Shown here in pieces: positions 53,070-64,000 of a stretch of 64,000 nt of DNA. The position numbers and the translations under genes are program-made. The stretch covers positions 25,015,767 through 25,079,766 of the forward strand of contig CM042542.1 in assembly GCA_023630585.1 (NCBI GenBank), read 5' to 3'. How positions within the stretch are numbered: the first letter of the stretch is position 1; the number at the start of each line of letters is the position of its first letter. Origin of the DNA: Cranoglanis bouderius (lineage: Eukaryota > Chordata > Actinopteri > Siluriformes > Cranoglanididae). A model generated the notes under the pieces. The model searched no databases. It was not told the origin of the DNA and worked only from the letters and a program-made list of their open reading frames with translations.

Positions 53070-53516
53070 GCTCTAAAGCATAGCTCATATGCAACTTGCC
53101 AGCTCAATGTGTCAGATTTTCTCCCTTTTCTGATCGGATTTGTGGCTTCAGACCACCGACGCATGAATCTGAGCTGAAACGTTTTGAATGTGGGCCAGTA
53201 TGGAACTGAAAGGTTCTGGGTATGAAAGGTTACGTGATGAAACTCAAGTGAAGTATCAGCAGTGCGTCGCAAGATGGAGTGCAAACTGTTTTGTGACTGA
53301 CTTAAAAAAAACACATACTTTATCAGAGGACATAGACTTATTGCTGCTTGATGTTACTTGAGGCACAGGCGCACTCAAAAAACGATTTATTGCCTCTTGT
53401 TCAGTTTAATTAATTAGAATGTGCTAAAGTGACACGATTTTGTCACAACTTAATTTCATTGTGTTCAATCCACCTAATATATTTAAAACTGAAGTTTACT
53501 TAATTCATTTGTGTTA
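53070..53516. other. 3' flank of DHODH
   Basis: No gene. A short A8 run at 53305-53313 could be a remnant of a poly(A) tail about 240 bases after the stop, but no target-site duplication is evident. Confidence 0.45.
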
Positions 53517-53616
53517 NNNNNNNNNNNNNNNNNNNNNNNNNNNNNNNNNNNNNNNNNNNNNNNNNNNNNNNNNNNNNNNNNNNNNNNNNNNNNNNNNNNN
53601 NNNNNNNNNNNNNNNN
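53517..53616. other. Assembly gap (100 N)
   Basis: Exactly 100 N bases, the conventional placeholder for a gap of unknown size. It separates the DHODH flank from the satellite array, so their real distance is unknown. Confidence 0.99.
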
Positions 53617-53989
53617 CACGACACGGCGGGAGTCGAAAGAGCGAATACGACACGGCGGGTGTCGAAAGAGCGAACACGAAACAGCTGGAATCGAAAGAGC
53701 GAACACGAAACAGCTGGAGTCGAAAGAGCAAACAAGACACAACGGGAGTCGAAAGAGCGAACACGCAACTGCTGGAGTCGAAAGAGCGAACACGCAACTG
53801 CTGGAGTCGAAAGAGCGAACACGCAACAGCTGGAGTCGAAAGAGCGACCACGACACGGCGGGAGTCGAAAGAGCGACCACGACACAACTGGAGTCGAAAG
53901 AGCGCATACGAAACGGCTGGAATCGAAAGAGAGCGAACACGAAACGGCGGGAGTCGAAAGAGCGAACACGAAACAGCTGGAGCCGAAAG

Positions 53990-56900
53990 AGCGAACACGA
54001 AACAGCTGGAGTCGAAAGAGGGAACACGGAACAACGGGAGTCGAAACAGCGAACACGACACAACTGGAGTCGAAAGAGCGCATACGAAACGGCTGGAGTC
54101 GAAAGAGCGAACACGAAACTGCTGGAATCGAAAGAGAGCGAACACGAAACGGCGGGAGTCGAAAGAGCGAACACGAAACAGCTGGAGCCGAAAGAGCGAA
54201 CACGACACAGTGGGAGGCGAAAGAGCGAACACGACACAACCGACACAACTGGAGTCGAAAGAGCGAACAAGACACAACTGGAATCGAAAGAGCGCATACG
54301 AAACAGATGGAGCCGAAAGATCGCACACAAAACGGCTGGAGTCGAAAGAGAGAACACTAAACAGCTGGAGTCGAAAGAGAGAACACGAAACAGCTGGAGT
54401 CGAAAGAGGGAACACGGAACGGCGGGAGTCGAAACAGCGAACACGACACAACTGGAGTCAAAAGAGCGCATACGAAACGGCTGGAGTCGAAAGAGCGAAC
54501 ACGAAACTGCTGGAATCGAAAGAGAGCGAACACGAAACGGCGGGAGCCGAAAGAGCGAACACAACGCAGCGGGAGTCGAAAGAGCACACACGTAACAGCT
54601 GGAGAGAAAGAGCGAGCACGAAACTGCTGGAATCGAAAGAGAGCGAACACGAAACAGCTGGAGCCGAAAGAGCGAACACAACGCAGCGGGAGTCGAAAGA
54701 GCACACACGTAACAGCTGGAGAGAAAGAGCGAGCACGACACAGCGGGAGTCGAAAGAGCGACCACGACACAGCTGGAGTCAAAAGAGCGCACACGACACA
54801 GCTGGAGTCGAAAGAGCGCATACGAAATAGATGGAACCGAAAGAGCGCACACGACACGGCTGGAGTCGAAAGAGCGAACACGAAACTGCTGGAATCGAAA
54901 GAGAGCGACCACAACACAGCGGGAGTCCAAAGAGTACACACGTAACAGCTGGAGTCAAAACAGCGAACGCGACACGGCGGGAGTCGAAAGAGCGAACACG
55001 ACACGGCTGGAGTCGAAAGAGCGACAACGACACAGCGGGAGTCCAAAGAGCGAACACGAAACAGCTGGAGCCGAAAGAGCGAACACGACACAGCGGGAGG
55101 CGAAAGAGAGAACACAAAACGGCTGGAGTCGAAAGAGAGAACACAAAACGGCTGGAGTCGAAAGAGCGAGCACGAAACAGCTGGAGTCGAAAGAGAGAAC
55201 ACAAAACAGCTGGAGTCGAAAGAGCGACCACGACACAGCCGGATTCGAAAGAGCGCACATGACACAGCTGGAGTCGAAAGAGCGCACACGAAACGGCGGG
55301 AGTCGAAAGAGCGCGCACTACACAGCTGGAGTCGAAAGAGCGAGCACGAAACGGCGGGAGTCGAAAGAGCACACAAGAAATGACTGGAGTCGAAAGAGGG
55401 AACACGGAACAGCGGGAGTCGAAACAGCGAACACGACACAACCGACACAACTGGAGTCGAAAGAGCGAACAAGACACAACTGGAATCGAAAGAGCGCATA
55501 CGAAACAGATGGAGCCGAAAGATCGCACACAAAACGGCTGGAGTCGAAAGAGAGAACACGAAACAGCTGGAGTCGAAAGAGAGAACACGAAACAGCTGGA
55601 GTCGAAAGAGGGAACACGACACAACTGGAGTCGAAAGAGCGAACAAGAAAAAGCTGGAGTCGAAAGAGCAAGCACAAAACAGATGGAGTCGAAAGAGCAC
55701 ACAAAAAACGGTGGGAGTCGAAAGAGCGAACACGACACGGCTGGAGTCGAAAGAGCGAATACGACACGGCGGGTGTCGAAAGAGCGAACATGAAACAGCT
55801 GGAATCGAAAGAGCGAACACGAAACAGCTGGAGTCGAAAGAGCAAACAAGACACAACGGGAGTCGAAAGAGCGAACACGCAACTGCTGGAGTCGAAAGAG
55901 CGAACACGACACGGCGGGAGTCGAAAGAGCGAACACGACACGGCGGGAGTCGAAAAAGCGACCACGAAACAGCTGGAGCCGAAAGAGCGAACACGACACA
56001 GTGGGAGGCGAAAGAGCGAACACGACACAACCGACACAACTGGAGTCGAAAGAGCGAACAAGACACAACTGGAATCGAAAGAGCGCATACGAAACAGATG
56101 GAGCCGAAAGATCGCACACAAAACGGCTGGAGTCGAAAGAGAGAACACGAAACAGCTGGACTCGAAAGAGAGAACACGAAACAGCTGGAGTCGAAAGAGG
56201 GCATACGAAATAGATGGAACCGAAAGAGCGCACACGACACGGCTGGAGTCGAAAGAGCGAACACGAAACTGCTGGAATCGAAAGAGAGCGACCACAACAC
56301 AGCGGGAGTCCAAAGAGTACACACGTAACAGCTGGAGTCAAAACAGCGAACGCGACACGGCGGGAGTCGAAAGAGCGAACACGACACGGCTGGAGTCGAA
56401 AGAGCGAACACGACACGGCTGGAGTCGAAAGAGCGACCACGAAACGGCTGGAGACGAAAGAGCGACAACGACACAGCGGGAGTCGAAAGAGCGAACACGA
56501 AACAGCTGGAGCCGAAAGAGCGAACACGACACAGCGGGAGGCGAAAGAGAGAACACAAAACGGCTGGAGTCGAAAGAGAGAACACAAAACGGCTGGAGTC
56601 GAAAGAAAGAACACAAAACAGCTGGAGTCGAAAGAGCGACCACGACACAGCCGGATTCGAAAGAGCGCACGACACAGCTGGAGTCGAAAGAGCGCACACG
56701 AAACGGCGGGAGTCGAAAGAGCGCGCACTACACAGCTGGAGTCGAAAGAGCGAGCACGAAACGGCGGGAGTCGAAAGAGCACACAAGAAATGACTGGAGT
56801 CGAAAGAGGGAACACGGAACAGCGGGAGTCGAACCAGCGAACACGACACAACCGACACAACTGGAGTCGAAAGAGCGAACAAGACACAACTGGAATCGAA

Positions 56901-57075
56901 AGAGCGCATACGAAACAGATGGAGCCGAAAGATCGCACACAAAACGGCTGGAGTCGAAAGAGAGAACACGAAACAGCTGGAGTCGAAAGAGAGAACACGA
57001 AACAGCTGGAGTCGAAAGAGGGAACACGGAACAGCGGGAGTCGAAACAGCGAACACGACACAACTGGAGTCGAAA
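53990..57075 (+). repeat. Higher-order block 1 within the satellite
   Basis: This stretch of variant units recurs in the same order at about 60104-62925. The offset is 6114 near 54237, 6085 near 54831 and 5998 from 55262 to 56200. The differences, 29 and 87, are one and three units. It is a kilobase-scale duplication edited by gain or loss of whole units. Confidence 0.8.
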
Positions 57076-58199
57076 GAGCGCATACGAAACGGCTGGAGCC
57101 GAAAGAGCGAACACGAAACTGCTGGAATTGAAAGAGAGCGAACACGAAACAGCTAGAGTCGAAAGAGTAAACACGAAACAGCTGGAGACAAAAGAGCGAA
57201 CACGAAACAGCTGGAGTCGAAAGAGAGAACACGACACAAAGGGAGTCGAAAGCGCGAACACGAAACTGCGGGAGTCGAACCAACCCACACAAAATAGTTG
57301 GAGTCGAAAGAGCGAACACGAAACTGCTGGAATTGAAAGAGAGCGAACACGAAACAGCTAGAGTCGAAAGAGTAAACACGACACAGCTGGAGTCGAAAGA
57401 GCGAACACGAAACAGCTGGAGTCAAAAGAGTGAACACGACACAAAGGGAGTCGAAAGAGCGAACACGAAACAGCTGGAGTCGAAAGAGCGAACACGAAAC
57501 AGCTGGAGTCGAAAGAGCGGACAAGCAACAGCTGGAGTCGAAAGAGCGCATACGAAACAGCTGGATTCGAGTGAGCGAAAATGAAACAGCTGGAGTCGAA
57601 AGAGCGAACACGAAACAGCGGGAGAAAAAACAACGCACACTAAACAGCTAACACGAAATAGCTGGAGTCGAAAGAGAGAACACGAAACAGCTGGAGTCGA
57701 AAGAACGAACACGAAACAGCTGGAGTCGAAAGAACGAACACGACACAGCTGGAGACAAAAGAGCGAACACGAAACAGCTGGAGTCGAAAGAGAGAACACG
57801 ACACAAAGGGAGTCGAAAGCGCGAACACGAAACAGCTGGAGTCGAAAGAGCAGACAAGCAACAGCTGGAGTCGAAAGAGCGCGCACGAAACGGATGGAGT
57901 CGAAAGAGCGAACACGAAACGGCTGGAGTCGAAAGAGCGAAGACGACATAGCTGGAGTGGAAAGAGCGACAACGAAACAGCGGGAATCGAAAGAACGAAC
58001 ACGACACAGCTGGAGTCGAAAGAGAGCGAACACGAAACGGCTGGAGCCGAAAGAGCGCGAACACGAAACGGCGGGAGTCGAAAGAGAGCGAACACGAAAC
58101 GGCGGGAGTCGAAAGAGAGCGCACACGAAACGGCGGGAGTCGAAAGAGCGCACACGAAACAGATGGAGCCGAAAGAGCGCACACAAAACAGCTGGAGTT

Positions 58200-58560
58200 C
58201 AAAGAGCGAAGACGACACAGCTGGAGTCGAAAGAGCGAACACGAAACAGCAGGAGTCGAAAGAGCGACCACGACACGGCGGGAGTCGAAAGAGCGACCAC
58301 GACACGGCGGAATTGAAAGAGCGAACACGAAATGGCTGGAGTCGAAAGAGCGAGCACGAAACGGCGTGAGTCGAAAGAGCACACAAGAAATGACTGGAGT
58401 CGAAAGAGGGAACACGGAACAGCGGGAGTCGAAACAGCGAACACGACACAACCGACACAACTGGAGTCGAAAGAGCGAACAAGACACAACTGGAATCGAA
58501 AGAGCGCATACGAAACAGATGGAGCCGAAAGATCGCACACAAAACGGCTGGAGTCGAAAG
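58200..58560 (+). repeat. Shorter internal duplication (partner at 59714-60075)
   Basis: AAAGAGCGAAGACGACACAG and the following variant units recur 1514 bases downstream in the same order, with scattered substitutions. Confidence 0.7.
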
Positions 58561-60103
58561 AGAGAACACGAAACAGCTGGAGTCGAAACAGCGAACACGA
58601 CACAACTGGAGTCGAAAGAGCGCATACGAAACGGCTGGAGTCGAAAGAGCGAACACGAAACTGCTGGAATCGAAAGAGAGCGAACACGAAACGGCGGGAG
58701 TCGAAAGAGCGAACACGAAACAGCTGGAGCCGAAAGAGCGAACACGACACAGTGGGAGGCGAAAGAGCGAACACGACACAACTGACACAACTGGAGTCGA
58801 AAGAGCGAACAAGACACAACTGGAATCGAAAGAGCGCATACGAAACAGATGGAGCCGAAAGATCGCACACAAAACGGCTGGAGTCGAAAGAGAGAACACG
58901 AAACAGCTGGAGTCGAAAGAGAGAACACGAAACAGCTGGAGTCGAAAGAGCGGACAAGCAACAGCTGGAGTCGAAAGAGCGCATACGAAACAGCTGGATT
59001 CGAGTGAGCGAAAATGAAACAGCTGGAGTCGAAAGAGCGAACACGAAACAGCGGGAGAAAAAACAACGCACACTAAACAGCTAACACGAAATAGCTGGAG
59101 TCGAAAGAGAGAACACGAAACAGCTGGAGTCGAAAGAGGGAACACGGAACAGCGGGAGTCGAAACAGCGAACACGACACAACTGGAGTCGAAAGAGCGCA
59201 TACGAAACGGCTGGAGTCGAAAGAGCGAACACGAAACTGCTGGAATTGAAAGAGAGCGAACACGAAACAGCTAGAGTCGAAAGAGTGAACACGACACAAA
59301 GGGAGTCGAAAGAGCGAACACGAAACAGCTGGAGTCGAAAGAGCGAACACGAAACAGCTGGAGTCGAAAGAGCGAACACGAAACAGCTGGAGTCGAAAGA
59401 ACGAACACGAAACAGCTGGAGTCGAAAGAACGAACACGACACAGCTGGAGTCGAAAGAGCGAACACGAAACAGCTGGAGTCGAAAGAACGAACACGAAAC
59501 AGCTGGAGTCGAAAGAACGAACACGAAACAGCTGGAGTCGAAAGAGCGAACACGAAACAGCTGGAGTCGAAAGAGAGAACACGACACAAAGGGAGTCGAA
59601 AGCGCGAACACGAAACTGCGGGAGTCGAAACAGTGCACACGAAACAGCGGGAGTCGAAAGAGCGCCCACGAAACAGTGCGAGATGAATCAACGCACACAA
59701 AACAGCTGGAGTTCAAAGAGCGAAGACGACACAGCTGGAGTCGAAAGAGCGAACACGAAACAGCAGGAGTCGAAAGAGCGACCACGACACGGCGGGAGTC
59801 GAAAGAGCGACCACGACACGGCGGAATTGAAAGAGCGAACACGAAATGGCTGGAGTCGAAAGAGCGAGCACGAAACGGCGGGAGTCGAAAGAGCACACAA
59901 GAAATGACTGGAGTCGAAAGAGGGAACACGGAACAGCGGGAGTCGAAACAGCGAACACGACACAACCGACACAACTGGAGTCGAAAGAGCGAACAAGACA
60001 CAACTGGAATCGAAAGAGCGCATACGAAACAGATGGAGCCGAAACATCGCACACAAAACGGCTGGAGTCGAAAGAGAGAACACGAAATAGCTGGAGTCGA
60101 AAG

Positions 60104-62925
60104 AGAGAACACGAAACAGCTGGAGTCGAAAGAGGGAACACGGAACAACGGGAGTCGAAACAGCGAACACGACACAACTGGAGTCGAAAGAGCGCATACG
60201 AAACGGCTGGAGTCGAAAGAGCGAACACGAAACTGCTGGAATCGAAAGAGAGCGAACACGAAACGGCGGGAGTCGAAAGAGCGAACACGAAACAGCTGGA
60301 GCCGAAAGAGCGAACACGACACAGTGGGAGGCGAAAGAGCGAACACGACACAACCGACACAACTGGAGTCGAAAGAGCGAACAAGACACAACTGGAATCG
60401 AAAGAGCGCATACGAAACAGATGGAGCCGAAAGATCGCACACAAAACGGCTGGAGTCGAAAGAGAGAACACTAAACAGCTGGAGTCGAAAGAGAGAACAC
60501 GAAACAGCTGGAGTCGAAAGAGGGAACACGGAACGGCGGGAGTCGAAACAGCGAACACGACACAACTGGAGTCAAAAGAGCGCATACGAAACTGCTGGAA
60601 TCGAAAGAGAGCGAACACGAAACGGCGGGAGCCGAAAGAGCGAACACAACGCAGCGGGAGTCGAAAGAGCACACACGTAACAGCTGGAGAGAAAGAGCGA
60701 GCACGAAACTGCTGGAATCGAAAGAGAGCGAACACGAAACAGCTGGAGCCGAAAGAGCGAACACAACGCAGCGGGAGTCGAAAGAGCACACACGTAACAG
60801 CTGGAGAGAAAGAGCGAGCACGACACAGCGGGAGTCGAAAGAGCGACCACGACACAGCTGGAGTCAAAAGAGCGCACACGACACAGCTGGAGTCGAAAGA
60901 GCGCATACGAAATAGATGGAACCGAAAGAGCGCACACGACACGGCTGGAGTCGAAAGAGCGAACACGAAACTGCTGGAATCGAAAGAGAGCGACCACAAC
61001 ACAGCGGGAGTCCAAAGAGTACACACGTAACAGCTGGAGTCAAAACAGCGAACGCGACACGGCGGGAGTCGAAAGAGCGAACACGACACGGCTGGAGTCG
61101 AAAGAGCGACAACGACACAGCGGGAGTCCAAAGAGCGAACACGAAACAGCTGGAGCCGAAAGAGCGAACACGACACAGCGGGAGGCGAAAGAGAGAACAC
61201 AAAACAGCTGGAGTCGAAAGAGCGACCACGACACAGCCGGATTCGAAAGAGCGCACATGACACAGCTGGAGTCGAAAGAGCGCACACGAAACGGCGGGAG
61301 TCGAAAGAGCGCGCACTACACAGCTGGAGTCGAAAGAGCGAGCACGAAACGGCGGGAGTCGAAAGAGCACACAAGAAATGACTGGAGTCGAAAGAGGGAA
61401 CACGGAACAGCGGGAGTCGAAACAGCGAACACGACACAACCGACACAACTGGAGTCGAAAGAGCGAACAAGACACAACTGGAATCGAAAGAGCGCATACG
61501 AAACAGATGGAGCCGAAAGATCGCACACAAAACGGCTGGAGTCGAAAGAGAGAACACGAAACAGCTGGAGTCGAAAGAGAGAACACGAAACAGCTGGAGT
61601 CGAAAGAGGGAACACGACACAACTGGAGTCGAAAGAGCGAACAAGAAAAAGCTGGAGTCGAAAGAGCAAGCACAAAACAGATGGAGTCGAAAGAGCACAC
61701 AAAAAACGGTGGGAGTCGAAAGAGCGAACACGACACGGCTGGAGTCGAAAGAGCGAATACGACACGGCGGGTGTCGAAAGAGCGAACATGAAACAGCTGG
61801 AATCGAAAGAGCGAACACGAAACAGCTGGAGTCGAAAGAGCAAACAAGACACAACGGGAGTCGAAAGAGCGAACACGCAACTGCTGGAGTCGAAAGAGCG
61901 AACACGACACGGCGGGAGTCGAAAGAGCGAACACGACACGGCGGGAGTCGAAAGAGCGACCACGAAACAGCTGGAGCCGAAAGAGCGAACACGACACAGT
62001 GGGAGGCGAAAGAGCGAACACGACACAACCGACACAACTGGAGTCGAAAGAGCGAACAAGACACAACTGGAATCGAAAGAGCGCATACGAAACAGATGGA
62101 GCCGAAAGATCGCACACAAAACGGCTGGAGTCGAAAGAGCGACCACAACACAGTGGGAGTCTAAAGAGTACATACGTAACAGCTGGAGTCAAAACAGCGA
62201 ACGCGACACGGCGGGAGTCGAAAGAGCGAACACGACACGGCTGGAGTCGAAAGAGCGAACACGACACGGCTGGAGTCGAAAGAGCGACCACGAAACGGCT
62301 GGAGACGAAAGAGCGACAACGACACAGCGGGAGTCCAAAGAGCGAACACGAAACAGCTGGAGCCGAAAGAGCGAACACGACACAGCGGGAGGCGAAAGAG
62401 AGAACACAAAACGGCTGGAGTCGAAAGAGAGAACACAAAACGGCTGGAGTCGAAAGAAAGAACACAAAACAGCTGGAGTCGAAAGAGCGACCACGACACA
62501 GCCGGATTCGAAAGAGCGCACGACACAGCTGGAGTCGAAAGAGCGCACACGAAACGGCGGGAGTCGAAAGAGCGCGCACTACACAGCTGGAGTCGAAAGA
62601 GCGAGCACGAAACGGCGGGAGTCGAAAGAGCACACAAGAAATGACTGGAGTCGAAAGAGGGAACACGGAACAGCGGGAGTCGAAACAGCGAACACGACAC
62701 AACCGACACAACTGGAGTCGAAAGAGCGAACAAGACACAACTGGAATCGAAAGAGCGCATACGAAACAGATGGAGCCGAAAGATCGCACACAAAACGGCT
62801 GGAGTCGAAAGAGAGAACACGAAACAGCTGGAGTCGAAAGAGAGAACACGAAACAGCTGGAGTCGAAAGAGGGAACACGGAACAGCGGGAGTCGAAACAG
62901 CGAACACGACACAACTGGAGTCGAA
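60104..62925 (+). repeat. Higher-order block 2 within the satellite
   Basis: Partner of the block at 53990-57075. Both contain the marker runs GCGCGCACTACACAGCTGG (55311 and 61309) and CAAGAAATGACTGGAGTCG. The same marker recurs at 56721 and 62572, so shorter internal duplications (1410 and 1263 bases) are nested inside. Confidence 0.8.
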
Positions 62926-64000
62926 AGAGCGAACAAGAAAAAGCTGGAGTCGAAAGAGCAAGCACAAAACAGATGGAGTCGAAAGAGCACACAAAAAACG
63001 GTGGGAGTCGAAAGAGCGAACACGACACGGCTGGAGTCGAAAGAGCGAACACGAAACTTCTGGAGTCGAAACAGCGAACACGACACGGCTGGAGTCGAAA
63101 GAGAGAACACGACACGGCGGGAGTCGAAAGAGCGAATACGACACGGCGGGTGTCGAAAGAGCGAACACGAAACAGCTGGAATCGAAAGAGCGAACACGAA
63201 ACAGCTGGAGTCGAAAGAGCAAACAAGACACAACGGGAGTCGAAAGAGCGAACACGCAACTGCTGGAGTCGAAAGAGCGAACACGCAACTGCTGGAGTCG
63301 AAAGAGCGAACACGACACGGCGGGAGTCGAAAGAGCGAACACGACACGGCGGGAGTCGAAAGAGCGACCACGACACGGCGGGAGTCGAAAGAGCGACCAC
63401 GACACGGCGGGAGTCGAAAGAGCGAACACAACGCAGCAGGAGTCGAAAGAGCACACACGTAACAGCTGGAGAGAAAGAGCGAGCACGACACAGCTGGAGT
63501 CGAAAGAGCGAACACGAAATGGCTGGAGTCGAAAGAGCGAACACGACACGGCGGGAGTAGAAAGAGCACACAAGAAATGACTGGAGTCGAAAGAGGGAAC
63601 ACGGAACAGCGGTAGTCGAAACAGCGAACACGAAACGGCTGGAGTCGAAAGAGCGAGCACGAAACGGCTGGAGTCGAAAGAGAGAACACAAAACAGCTGG
63701 AGTCGAAAGAGCGACCACGACACGGCGGGAGTCGAAAGAGCGCACACGACACAGCTGGAGTCGAAAGAGCGCACACGAAACGGCGGGAGTCGAAAGAGCG
63801 CGCACTACACAGCTGGAGTCGAAAGAGCGAACACGAAACTGCTGGAATAGAAAGAGAACGAACACGAAACGGCGGGAGTCGAAAGCGCGAACACGAAACA
63901 GCTGGAGCCGAAAGAGCGAACACGACACAGCGGGAGGCGAAAGAGCGAACACAACGCAGCAGGAGTCGAAAGAGCACACACGTAACAGCTGGAGTGAAAG

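Larger units (their letters stand above)
53617..64000 (+). repeat. 29-bp CpG-rich minisatellite array (>10.3 kb)
   Basis: The unit GAAACAGCTGGAGTCGAAAG followed by AGCGAACAC (29 bp) repeats from the gap to the window end, with many substitutions (AACGGCGGG, AGCGCATAC, GCCGAAAG) and occasional 9-bp insertions (ACAACCGAC). About 350 units are present. The consensus has three CpG per unit, is purine-rich on the plus strand, and contains no TAA, TAG or TGA on either strand. Long open frames therefore exist in all six frames (to over 1000 codons) and should not be called genes. The array continues beyond both the gap and the window end. Confidence 0.97.

Noticed and set aside
53617..64000. Very long open frames (up to more than 1000 codons) on both strands, with 29-residue repeats
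   Set aside because: They follow from a stop-free 29-bp satellite unit; all six frames are open at once, there is no codon preference or domain, and frames overlap each other throughout.
53617..64000. CRISPR-like regular repeat array
   Set aside because: Units are directly abutting and degenerate, with no constant repeat alternating with unique spacers, and the genome is eukaryotic.

Overview
The window looks like a repeat-rich stretch of a ray-finned fish (teleost) genome. The evidence is dense AC/CT/TA/ATT microsatellites, many Tc1/mariner elements with long inverted repeats, a Sushi-type chromodomain Gypsy element, Tx1-, L2- and L1-type LINEs, and LRR exons of the expanded fish NLR family. 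A siluriform or other ostariophysan is my impression only. Nothing is bacterial or viral, and I recognise no tRNA, rRNA or CRISPR array. Almost all protein-coding potential belongs to transposable elements. The clear host sequences are an intronless dihydroorotate dehydrogenase (DHODH) gene at 51846-53069 and LRR exons of an NLR-like gene at 34981-35154 and 39926-40645.

Layout. 1-10260: microsatellites, a transposon-derived 229-codon ORF, a LINE scrap, two small DNA transposons with clear inverted repeats (3194-3747, 3802-4140), and a decayed Tc1 element (7620-9069) carrying a solo Gypsy LTR (8348-8903). 10261-15874: a complete Gypsy element with apparently identical 684-bp LTRs, a perfect TATCT target duplication, and one open 1460-codon gag-pol frame with a chromodomain. 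16020-20449: an L2-type fragment and two Tc1-like elements. 20450-22943: no recognised gene; two CTCF-like motifs flank a TATA-like segment and a tiny signal-peptide-like ORF.

22990-34202: two different Tx1-clade LINEs in tandem, same orientation. Each is nearly full length and each is bounded on both sides by (TC)n, the pattern expected of microsatellite-targeting LINEs. 34203-46409: NLR exon duplication, L1 fragments, a piggyBac-like MITE, putative solo LTRs, and a second copy of the Tc1 element seen at 18941. 46920-50790: a third, heavily decayed Tx1-like LINE.

51640-53516: the DHODH gene and flanks. 53517-53616: 100 unknown bases. 53617-64000: a CpG-rich 29-bp minisatellite running to the window end, with kilobase-scale internal duplications. 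Its unit has no stop triplet on either strand, which explains the very long but spurious open frames in all six frames.
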